This document shows positions 15,143 to 32,263 of a stretch of 64,000 nt of DNA, piece by piece. Origin of the DNA: Diplosphaera chodatii. Lineage: Eukaryota > Chlorophyta > Trebouxiophyceae > Prasiolales > Stichococcaceae. The notes under the pieces were generated by a model, which saw nothing but the letters and a program-made list of their open reading frames with translations, did no database searches and was not told where the DNA came from. Made by a program: the position numbers and the translations under genes. Position 1 is the stretch's first letter. Each line of letters begins with the position of its first letter. The DNA is taken from assembly GCA_032358165.1 (NCBI GenBank), contig JAALGY010000019.1:1240001-1304000 (forward strand). Direction: 5' to 3'.

Positions 15143-15859
15143 GGCTTCACATACTCGTCAGGGTGGCTGCGCCATTTTGGCGCGTGCCAAGTGGGTGGCT
15201 CGGTCGCGGCTGTCGATCACACCCAGCGTCCATTCTTTGGACAAAACCAGCCACGGTGTAGGGCTATCACCCTCGAAGCTGCAAGCTGCCCGTGCAGATA
15301 ACCAGCGGAGGGCAAGGCTGGGATTGACCAAACCCACTGCCTCTGACAAGGTTGTTCTCTGTTCGCAGCCGCCGTGCTGAGGCGAAGCGGAAGCAAGAGA
15401 TCACTAAGGCCTATAAGCAAATGGCCGTGTGCGTATCTGTTGAGTGGTGATGCAATGCTGGGTGCCGTCCCAGTTGCCACCTGGGACCTGGCAGTTTGCA
15501 ACAAGGGGATGTGCTGGCGCAGCTTGCAGCGTTCAGCAGCCCTGAACATTGGTACTTCCCTTCTTGCATGTTCTTCGGATCCACGTGCAAACATCAGCAA
15601 ATGTTCGCAGAGGATCGATGTTGGGTCTGGAGCGAATTGAGCTCTTGAGGCCTTTGGTCCTTGAAGTGGCTGTGTTGCAGTAACACCACTGCGCACACGA
15701 CACAGTGTCGCGACGATTCACCCCATAAGACGTCTTTTCTGGTAGTCCTTGCACTGCACAGTTGCGTGGTCAGCCGCTCACATGGCTGCATTTGTGCGCC
15801 GCCTGCCGATGCAGGTCAGAGCTCACAACCCACTGCTGGACACATGCTGCTGAGCAGCA
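15143..15859. other. Divergent intergenic region, RING protein / AFG2 ATPase
   Basis: About 717 bases between two starts. It contains a short plus-strand frame behind an acceptor-like cgcag at 15364-15368 that reads RRAEAKRKQEITKAYKQMAV. This resembles helix II of a J-domain but has no HPD motif downstream. Otherwise I see nothing. Confidence 0.35.
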
Positions 15860-22764
<6,905 letters not shown>

Positions 22765-23459
22765 ATGCAGCAGGCGCGTGCAACCCCCAACACCTTTTTG
22801 GCAAGACGGCACGCGTGTGCTCGACCGTTCCGCACGCAGCTGCAGCTGCAGCTTGCGCATCACTAGCATGCTTATGGCGTCTACAGAAGCTTGCACTGCA
22901 CAAAGGCAGCGGGCCAGAATATGCAAGCGCGACTAGGACACTGAGACCATCCTAATCACTATGCAGGGTTGCCTGCTGAAATGTTTAATAGCGAAGCAAG
23001 GTCTATAGTAGTGGAGCTCGTCACATGCTGCAGCTTAGCTAGATTGTGTGCTTGTTGGTGGTTTCGAGTTGAAGGGGTCTGCTTAGAACGGTGCACATGT
23101 GGAATCGGTGGACGACGTGACCGTTTCCCATCTACTGTAGACCTTAGCAGTACCCACATCTGCAGAGGCTGCCACCACCTTACAAGCGAGGAAGATATCA
23201 TACGCACCAACAGGGCTTCAGACCGGTCAATAGTCAGTTTGAAAGTGGTCCATTGTTGTGCTCTGAGCTATTATACTTCAAGGCACAATCCAAGCAGTTC
23301 TGCTGTCTGCTGGCGGTGAGCAAGACCGCCAGCTGCATGCTGGCAGCCACTGCCCGCTCTCTATTGCAATGATCGCTGCACCGCCCGCTTATCATTTTCG
23401 CTACCGCATACTTCATATTCACTTCGAGCTGTGTCTCAATGCAGCTAGGGCCTCGAAGC
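22765..23459. other. Convergent 3' intergenic stretch
   Basis: About 695 bases between the AFG2 stop and the stop of the acidic surface protein. GC is visibly lower than in the genes. No supported exon or repeat. Confidence 0.5.
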
Positions 23460-25812
23460 TCACGGCGCCTGCCAGAGCATGGCTGTCCCCGCAGCGGCCA
23501 TCAACACCTGCAAGCAGCAAGCCAGCACAGCTGAGCCCCAGCCATACCGTCAGGGGAAGGGGAACCCCCTGGCTGAAGTTGATCATCAGAAATCTACAGG
23601 CCCGCTGGCCGCAAGGTGGGAGGTGCAGCATCAGATGTACCGCAAGCGCCCAGTGACACGGCACCTGCAGTATAGCGGCATTGGTTGCGGCTTTGCCAGC
23701 GGCCTGTGGCGCCGGTGCGGCCTCTGTGGTGCCAGCAGTGGGCGCGGCGGTTGGCGCGCCTGTTGGAGTGGCGTCGACGGCTGTCGCATCTTCAGCCGCA
23801 GCATGATGCAAGGCAAATGTGAGTCACCCACTGGTCGTATCATGTGCACCTAGTGGCGCAGCTGCTGCTTGTGCACTGTCACCTCCACCAGGAGACCCAC
23901 TTGTTCGCGGCAGCAAAGCGAGGATGCAGTGGGCAAGCAGAAGCTCTGTTGAGGACACCTGCGGGCGCGTCTGCAGACGAGTCACCGCCGTCAGACACAG
24001 CGTCTGTGCTGGGATCCAGCAGCAGGCCGCCATCCGATGGCGCCTCAGCAGAGGTGTCGTCAGCAGGGGCACCGGCAGAGGAGTCGTCAACCGGTACATT
24101 GACAGAGGCGCTGTCGCCTGCAATGGAGCGGGGGCATGTCAAAGCCATCGCGACAGTGTCAAGGGCCACGTGCCACAGGCAGACCCGCTAACACGGATGA
24201 CGCTGCTAGAGGTCTGGACGAATGTGCCTGTCACGTCCATTGTCAGGAGGAGGTGCAGAAATGGAGTTGCACGGGTGCATGCACTTACTGGGGGCATCGG
24301 CAGTGCCAGTGGCAAAGATGTCGTCTGGCGAGAAGGCGGAGCTGTCGCCGAAGGAGTTTGGGTCTGAGGACTCCAGGAGGCTGGGGTCGACTGGCGCAAT
24401 GTCTGCATCAAGTCCACACTGCCAACTAAACACTCATGTGCAGTTGTTGTCATCTCGCTTGAGGACATATGCCGACACGTCTGACAAGCATAAGCAGGCC
24501 TCAGATACAAGGCCAGAAGACAAGATTCCGCCGAGCTCACCGCTGCTCGCGTCGGAGGGCGACAGCGCGTCTGCTAAATTGTCGCCATTGGTTGAGGTGT
24601 CCTCTGTAGGGGCATCCGTGGGCTCATCGATTGGAGCGTCCGTGGGCTCATCGACTGGAGCGTCTGTGGGCGCATCGGCGGTGGTTTCGGATGACGAAGC
24701 GTCGCTGGACGGAAAGTTTTCGACTGTGATGCCGCACCGCAGGCCCTTGCTGCTGGGCAGGCACCCGTTCTGGCACTGCACACACGCCAACGAAACGGTG
24801 GCCATCATTGCGCTCGGACCCGCAGCAACAAAGCGATGGCGCTCGGCATCGTGCTGCAACATCTGATGGGCACTACTGCACGCTGCTGCCATTGGAGTAC
24901 TTTTGGACTCGAGCATGATCTGATAGACATGCGTACAAGGTGCAAGTGTTGCAGGGGGTAGAGTGGGCACCTGGTCGGGTGTGATGCAGGTGCTGCCGTC
25001 CGGCAGCGGCGACCCACAGGAGAAGGACGGCAGGCAGGCGTTCCCGGACGAGCAGTCGGCGCTGCTGGTGCACCCTGTAGCCATCATGGCGTCAGTGATT
25101 GCGGCATTCGCAGCATACCAAGTTCTAGCATATATCTTGTGCCTCTGCCGCACAGGAGGCAAGTGTGACTGTCGCCAGGCACAGGCAATCTTCCTGCCGC
25201 GTAGAACCAGCGCAGGCCATAATGTTGAGCCCAGAATCCGGACGCGCTGTGCGGTCAGCCGTGACATGAACGCAGCAAGCAGCGGTGATGACTGACAACA
25301 CAGGCTGGCAGCGCGCGCACCTGAGCCAAAGTTGCCGGTGCTGATCCCGAAGTCGGGCGTGCTGCCGAAGACGGAGTCGAACTGCTGTAGACTTCTGCGT
25401 CCTGCACATCAGTGGAACTCAGTCGAGTCGTGCCCGTGTGCATTCAGGCTGGGATTCCGAGTTCGAGTGCCAGCCTGGGTGCGCAGGTTGTCGCCTTGCG
25501 CCTCGCAAGAACTGTGATATACTGCAGTAGTGTCGGCTGTGCGTTTGATCCAATGATCTAGTTGAGTGCACAATCACATGCTGCGTTTGCAGCCTTGCAA
25601 GGGGCCCTGCCACGTCATTTGCATGCGGGTCGTGCAGCGGCCAGGGAGTCTGGCCAAATGAGCAACCCCGTGTCGTCTCACGCAGATTGCATAGAATGAT
25701 TCATTGCTTGGATCGCGTGCACGATCTCACCTTGTACGGGCAGTGCCGCCAGCAGGAGGCCGAGGATCGCCACCCCCAGTGGTGATGTGCGGACCGTCTT
25801 CATAGCAGTCAT
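23460..25812 (-). CDS. Secreted acidic Asp/Ser/Ala/Pro-rich protein with GPI-like C-terminal signal
   Basis: Nine exons (high to low): 25812-25731, 25401-25321, 25074-24971, 24775-24509, 24418-24289, 24227-24195, 24117-23959, 23789-23665, 23507-23460, giving 342 residues in phase. Exon 1 is a signal peptide (MTAMKTVRTSPLGVAILGLL, then LAALPVQG). The mature start contains FDSVFGSTPDFGISTGNFGS and a Cys-rich module (GCTSSADCSSGNACLPSFSC). Then comes an acidic low-complexity body with 8-residue repeats (DEPTDAPI type) and stretches such as VDDSSAGAPADDTSAEAPSD. The last exon adds a hydrophobic tail (VLMAAAGTAMLWQAP) after small residues AAGKAATNAA, as in GPI-anchor signals. I recognise no enzyme domain; a cell-surface or wall protein is inferred. 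The exon 8 acceptor (gctgaag) is weaker than the others. Confidence 0.72.
24613..24684 (-). repeat. Three tandem 24-base units coding the DEPTDAP repeat
   Basis: Three adjacent 24-base units differ at only a few positions. On the minus strand they encode eight-residue blocks of the form xDEPTDAP in the acidic surface protein. They are in frame and probably arose by slippage. Confidence 0.75.
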
Positions 25813-27121
25813 GGCCAACAAACAGGCTCGTATCTGACGGTAGTGCTCCTTGATGCGTTTCGGTTGTCCCCCTGTCCTGGTGCGGACGTGCCGGCGGAAA
25901 GGAGTGTCCCTGGCTCAAGGTCTGCACGCTGCACCGAGCTGTTGTCAATCTGAGCCTGGCACGCGTTCAAGTGCAACTGATCTGGACGCTCTATTCTCGA
26001 GTGCTGTTGGCGATCGAACGATCAAGTGTGCTGGTGCACAGGTGCATCTGCCGCTTTATGACGTGCTGCACCTCTGTCACCGTCTCAGGTGAGCTCTGCA
26101 CGTGATGGGACGCCGCCAGGCTGTGCTGGGGCTGTCGCACGATGACTAACGCCTGTGACTCTTGTCTGATCGCAGCTGTGACCCCTAAGTAACGTGGCTT
26201 CTGACAGGCCACCGTTAGTCAGCGCATGCACCCGTTGCTGACGTTCGCGGCAGGTGCAGCAATGCAGTGCACGCTTCACTGGCACACTATGGGTGCGTAG
26301 ACGAAGCGTCCTGCGCTGCGTGCAGGGGTATGGCTGTCTTTTAATGGGGAAGCTAACCAGCTGAAGGGCCTGCTCGTCAGAGCGATCGAGTCGTTTCGTT
26401 GTTTTGCCATCTTGCTGATGGGGTGCCCACAACTCGGCCATGAGCTCATCACCGCACTGTTGCTGCGATGAAGTGCTGGTGGTTGAGCAGGTGAAATCAC
26501 TTGTTCTCGCCGTCGCCGCTCTCACAAAGAGCTCAGAGCCAATCGCTGCCTGCAACTTGTAAAGGCCAAGTTGTTGTTTGAGAGACCTCTGCTGGGGCGC
26601 AGGTGTTGCACGTGCCCAGGCGTGTCATGGGCTCTCGCATGCATGGCGCTGGCTGAAACCTCAGCGTGACAATAGCAGCGGAATTGGGCTTTCTGCTGTA
26701 ATACTGGTCTGTCGCTCATCAGCTGCACGCCACAGTGCAGTTCCCATGTGCCAGGTGTGCACGCTGGCCTGCACACGACCAGCCACGCACTGCGACTACA
26801 TGTCGGTCAAATTCTACTTGTCTACAGCGTCCATGGCTCCCGCACTTGTGGTTCTGACAACTGGGTGCCGTGCTTTCGGCAGCGTCCCCCGCTGTTGTCA
26901 TGTTCTGCACCCTGATGCCATGCAAAAGATGTGCAGGAAACCGGGTGCAGTAGCGTTGCAGGACCATGACCTCGATTTCGCCCTGTAATCCGTGTGGAAG
27001 GGAGTATTAACCGTTGCAGCGCCGCTGGCCATGAGTTGATGATGGCAACTTCAAGGCACAGCTTGCATGTAGGAACAGGTTGTCAGCACCATCTCACTGC
27101 ACCTGTGTTGCGAGCTTAGTC
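25813..27121. other. Divergent intergenic region, acidic surface protein / UGLYAH
   Basis: About 1.3 kb between two start codons, the longest gene-free stretch outside the RBR area. Open frames at 26085-26555 (-) and 26578-26988 (+) show no domain, no transit or signal peptide and no clear splice joins, so I do not call them genes. A small unrecognised gene here cannot be excluded. Confidence 0.4.
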
Positions 27122-29019
27122 ATGATCGCTGCAATCCTCGGGCCTCTGGTGCTCTGCGTGGCCGCTCAGGGATTGAAGGTAGCAGGTGCAGAGCCAACAC
27201 TGACCCTCAAGCCATGGCAGTCCCGTGACCTAGACGGCATGCCACATGATCATTTCTGATGCACGCAGGCGCCTCCCAGGAGTGCTCATACAATCAGTCT
27301 GCAGCGGCGTACAGCTGGGATTACACTGGCGTCCTGTCCACCACCCGCAATGCCGGCATCGCATTCAGCGGTGGGTGCCGCAGCGCATTGGTCGGTTGTG
27401 TCATGCAGTCAGACACAGGCGTGCGGTCATGCAGATGGTAGCAGTGCATGCGGACGCTGGCCGCACTCTCTCGTGTCCACGGCGTGGCAACTGGTGCGGA
27501 CATGCTGGGTCCTGGAACCTGCAGATCTGCCGGGCTTCACACGCAGCGTGTACAAGCGCGACCATGCGCTGGTCACGCCCGAGAGCCGCGTGTTCACTTC
27601 AGCGCCCGCAGGATGGTGCGCTGGACTACAACGCTGCAAGCCACATCTGCGGAGGCCTGCAGGCGGAACTGGCGTACGCATGTGTGTCTGAAAAGCACGT
27701 GTTGAGTGTGCTGCCATGTTGCAGACGTGCACCGCCCCTGCACAGGTCGAATGCACAAACTGCGCACATCATCTCCCCTGGCATGGGAGGCGCGCACTTT
27801 GGCATGTACTTCGCTGACCTTGCGCCCAACGCAACAGTGGGCCAACCTGGCCCAGGCGTTGAGAGGTCCGGTGGCTGATGTGTACAGCATGCCTTGGATC
27901 TGCTGTGCGGATACGGCTGCACTAGGTTCCATGTACTGCCAGACATATGAAACCCCGTCAATGCCAAGTGCTTTGGTAGCTGACGTAGGCCCTCTCGATG
28001 GCAGGTTTGTCTTCGTGGTTGCTGGCGAGCTGCAGTTGCGTTCAGAGCAGCTAGGGACAGGTTCAATCGAGTCCCTGGCTGTCGACGACTTTGCCTACTT
28101 TCCTCCAGGCGATACCCACAGGCACGTGTTTCTGAGCATCATACGGCCACTGTCCATATGATGCTGCTTGTTGTGCCCCTTGCATGGGCAGCTGCCATAC
28201 GCTAGACTCTGCATAGTTCTGCTGCAGACTAGCGTCTTCTGGAGCGGCGGCAATGCTGGTGTTTGAGCGGAGACACGCGCTGGAGAACAGCAAGCCAAAG
28301 CACTTCACTGGCACGACAGCTGCGCAGCCGCTGCTGCCCGTGCCAGGCGAGGTGTTTGCGCTGCGCAAGCTGCTGCCGCAGACGGCGGACTATGACTTCA
28401 ACGTCCATGTGATGGACTTCCAGCCTGGCGAGTATCTGTATGTGAAGGTAGGCAAAGCAGCAACCAGCTTCAGGGGCTTGTGATCCTGCGCTTGAACAGC
28501 TAAATGTACTGCAGGTGCTGTTTGCAGGGCATTTGGTACCCCTGGCCCAGTCAGCTGCACATTCACATTTTTTACGGCTGCGGACCTCAGCCATTTGTGT
28601 GTAAACGGTCACAGGAGGTGCACTACAATCAGCACGGCCTTGTTCTGCTACAAGGGCAGGGCATCTACCGCCTGGCAGACTCCTGGTGCGTCCCTGTGTA
28701 CAGTAATTGCCACAAGTACCCACGCGCCTTGACATGCATCACACACTGCATGCTCTTGCACTGCTGTGAACGTGAATCTCCATGCAGCAGAGCAGCCGTG
28801 CACGATCATGCCTTGTGCCTGTAGTGGCTTGTCAAACCCGAGGACTGCCTCCAATCACGCATGTTACCCCCGGCTGTGCCAACGCACAGGTACCCAGTGC
28901 AAGCGGGGGATGCCATATGGATGGCGCCATACGTGCCACAGTGGTACGCAGCGCTGGGAACCCAGCCCAGCCGGTACATCCTGTACAAGGACACCACGCT
29001 GGACCCGCTGCTGACATGA
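27122..29019 (+). CDS. UGLYAH: (S)-ureidoglycine aminohydrolase, purine (ureide) catabolism
   Basis: Eight exons: 27122-27185, 27269-27370, 27525-27615, 27746-27865, 28005-28121, 28228-28447, 28615-28685, 28890-29019, giving 304 residues in phase. The enzyme converts (S)-ureidoglycine to ureidoglycolate plus ammonia after allantoate amidohydrolase. It is a bicupin that binds Mn. Family signatures: [76 protein letters not shown] (the His/Glu metal site), [34 protein letters not shown]. Exon 1 is a signal peptide ([20 protein letters not shown]), agreeing with the ER location of the plant enzyme. The fifth intron begins with GC, not GT (28122), and this is the only join that keeps the family alignment. 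Confidence 0.95.
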
Positions 29020-29599
29020 ACATGACAGGGCCATGGGTTGGTCGGTGGCAAAGGCCAGTGGAGCGTCGCGTTGTGCACAACAATAATTTGAGAGTGAGCG
29101 CTTCAACAGAGGGACTGTGAAAGTGATGGTGCAGGCAGGACTCGTGACTGCAGCACCTAGTCAGTGTGACGGTCATATTCGACAAGCATTCTTTGCGGGG
29201 ATTTCAGGCTGAATGTACTGATGGATGAAACCATGGAAGCACAGCAGCAGCAATTCGAATGCGCATCTCATGTGTGATCGTCGACTTGAGGTCCCCAGAT
29301 CCCGACACTCGACCCCACCTCGGGCTAACAGGGTCACCATCGCCAGTTTGCAGCAGCTGTCACCTACCGCCGTGCCATTCAAATTGCTTGCCAGCGTCAC
29401 ATGGTGCCGTTCAGAGCCGAGCCGTGGCTGTTGACGCAGGTCAAACGCCCATTCGTGTCTCCAACAACCTTGCTGGCTGCCAGGTGCCCCCATCATGATG
29501 CGCGGAATGTTGGCACGTCTGCAGACCTCCTGAAAGGTTTTCATCACACCTGCATCATGTGTCAACACTGTTCCCAGCTTTCGACGGTGATCGTGTCAT
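29020..29599. other. Intergenic stretch, UGLYAH / unrecognised acidic protein
   Basis: About 580 bases between two plus-strand genes. No exon is recognised, and it must hold the UGLYAH 3' end and the next promoter. Confidence 0.45.
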
Positions 29600-31497
29600 A
29601 TGGTGCTGCGCAGAATCGAAGGCCTGGTGGTGAGCCTGGCACCATACGCCGAGCTGAGTATCGAGGCTCTGCTGTTCGCTGTTACTTCAGCGTATCACTT
29701 CACCCTGATTGCTTTCATGTCGGCCCGGGGTACCCTCAAGCGCAAGTGCACAGAGACGGTGGCAGCTGCCGCATCTAAGGTCGCTGTCGGCGGCGAGGTG
29801 CGTCATATCGCGCCAACAGTTTGCGCTGTCAAGCACATAAAACACTTTAAAAACAAGTAGCGCTATACAAAGGTCGCGCCTTGTGGCACCTGACCCTCAG
29901 GGCCCTGTATGTGTCAAGGGAGGCATGCGCCAAAATGTGAAGACACACTGTGATCTTGCACATAGTGCCTTCAGTGGCACAAGGCTTGTCAGGGACGTCA
30001 GAATGCAGACGGCAGAACATAACGTAGTGCTGTTGTCCAGCGGTCCAGTGCTGGAAGCAGCCCTGAAGGGCGACGTCACCCCCACGTCGACATAGTGAAG
30101 CCATTAGCGACGCAAGTCCTGTGTGATCGAGCATGAAAACATACGCAGGTGCTCGTGCTGGTGGGTCTGGAGTCTCTGGGCAGGTACCTGCCCGATGCGG
30201 AGGCCGACAACGTGGAGGCATGGAAGGCCACCCTGCACAGGCGGCTTAATGTCGTGCGCCTGTTCGACCGCCCTGTTCCCCTGCTGCTGGTGAGCCGATG
30301 GTGCGTGCCAGGCCCGTTGAATGGCTAGCGCAGCTGCTGCATGTGTGGCGGTGCATGCCGACACGCACGCAATATGATCATGAGATGCATGGTGTCACCC
30401 AGGGGTACCAGTAGAATGTGCGCAACTAACGACTCCTCTTGTTTGGTCCTCTTTTATGATCGTGATACGCACTCCCACGTCCGTCATGCAGGGCCAGGAC
30501 ATCGAGGCCTTTGAGCACGATCAGATGGAGGCCCTGTACCAAGAGGCCCGCGCCAGCGACGACTCGCTCACCAAGTGGCGCCTGCCCAACAATGGAGGCA
30601 GACTAGCAGTGGCGCGTGCTTGATGGCCTCGAGTACCATACAGCCATTGCCTTGAAGCCAGCGCTGGCAAGCTTCTCCTTGGCAGTAGTGGGGTTCTTGC
30701 CCACATCAAGCCTTCTTCACTGGCATATATGGAAAAACACAGCAAAGGTGCTTCACTCGTTCAGGTGCTGCTGCCGGCGGCGGGGCCCACGGAGCATAAG
30801 AAGGCGGCAGGCGCAGACCCGGATGGCAACCCCGGCAGTCCCACAGCGCACTGGGCAGCGCAGGCGAACAATGGCGCTGCCGCGCACGACTCGGGCGGCA
30901 ATGACGACACAGACGATGACTACGTCGACCTGGAGGAAGCAGAGGAAGGCGACAATGCGGAGCAAGAACGCCGCCCTGCCAGTCCCACGGCGCACTGGGC
31001 ACAGCCGAGCGGCGCCGCCGAGCACGATGCAAACGACACGGAGCACACGCCTGATGGCGACTACATCACGCAGTACATCGAGCGCAGGCGGATGCGGTGG
31101 GGAGGTGGGAACCTTTGCTTCCTTCTGCTCCGGTTCTGCCAGCTGGCAAGACCTTTCACATCCACTATTCATGTTTGCTTGTACACCGCACTGTGCCAGA
31201 ATCTGGATTGGCCACATGCCACGTACACTGTGTCGTGCTGTCTTGTGAGTTCACGGCATGTCCCATGCCAGCAGCAAGAGCTCATCAGCCGGGCAGGGCA
31301 ATGCTTGATGACGTTAACATATGTTCGTTTCAACACATCCTCCTTGCGTTGCCGCCATGCCGCCTTGAAAGGATTGCAATTTCATCACCGTGCTGTGTGC
31401 AGCGTCCGCTGATCCTGACGATCACTGGGACCCTGAGTCGGGCCCGCCACCAGACGTTGCCGCCACGATGAACTCCGACGGCAGTGTGGATGTGTAG
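29600..31497 (+). CDS. Unrecognised protein: hydrophobic N-terminal segment and repeated acidic C-terminal half
   Basis: Five exons joined in phase: 29600-29797, 30149-30289, 30492-30608, 30765-31104, 31403-31497, giving about 296 residues. The first exon contains hydrophobic helices (MVLRRIEGLVVSLAPYAELS, then IEALLFAVTSAYHFTLIAFM). The middle reads like a folded domain (LESLGRYLPDAEADNVEAWK, LNVVRLFDRPVPLLL, DIEAFEHDQMEALYQEAR). The last third is acidic and carries a diverged internal duplication built on SPTAHWA followed by an Asp-rich segment ending DDDYV or DGDYI. It ends DPDDHWDPESGPPPD and SDGSVDV-stop. I do not recognise the family. It may be a membrane-anchored protein with an acidic tail; upstream exons are possible. 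Confidence 0.6.
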
Positions 31498-32263
31498 TGT
31501 GACGCCAAGACTGGCAACTTCCATCAGCTGCCACCCCTGTTCTAGGAGAACGACGTCATCAAGCGGCAGCCATGCAGATTCAGAGGGACTGTCAGCATGG
31601 GTGCCGCGGGGCAGCAGCACCTGCAGTGTCGTCCTACCTGCATGAGACACAGAAGGCATCGAGTTTGCTCCTGTTGTGTGCAAGACCTTGGCAGCGTCTG
31701 CAGCATTGCACGACATGCAGCACTTTCACATAGCAGCTCGATGTACTGCACATGCACAATATATTGAATATTTGCTTCGCTGAGTCAGCTCTGACATAGC
31801 TCAACATACGTCCAGTGCTACCATATATATGCAGGTTCAGGGTGTTCAGCTAGTCATGAGTGCACCTGCTAGTTGTCCATTGCGCCCAGATATGGCACAC
31901 GCCAGCAGATATCGAGTGGGCAGCATGCAGCATTGCTGTGGACATGGTGTGTTTTTAGGGATGTCTGTGCGCCAGGCGTGCAAGCAATGATTGCCACAAT
32001 ATAGGGAGCGGTGCCACCCTATACTGTGCCCTCAGCTGTGATTCGCAGTTTGTAAGCGTGCTGTGATATGGCAGAACCTCTGTCCTTGATCATGCTCCAC
32101 GATCTGCTACCAACCTGGTCTCATACATCTGGTGACAGCATTTGCACATCGACTGACAATGGTCATGAGCATTTCAGAATTTAAAGCAGGCGAGGCGGCA
32201 GTCTAACACTGATGTCAACATGACCATAGCACAGTGCTGCAGTTTCCAAGTAGTGATTGACAG
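31498..32263. other. Convergent 3' intergenic stretch
   Basis: About 766 bases between the acidic protein stop and the amine oxidase stop. Locally less GC-rich. I see no exon, RNA gene or repeat. Confidence 0.5.

Noticed and set aside
26085..26988. Possible small genes in the 25.8-27.1 kb gap
   Set aside because: Frames on both strands lack recognisable motifs, leader peptides or phase-consistent joins.
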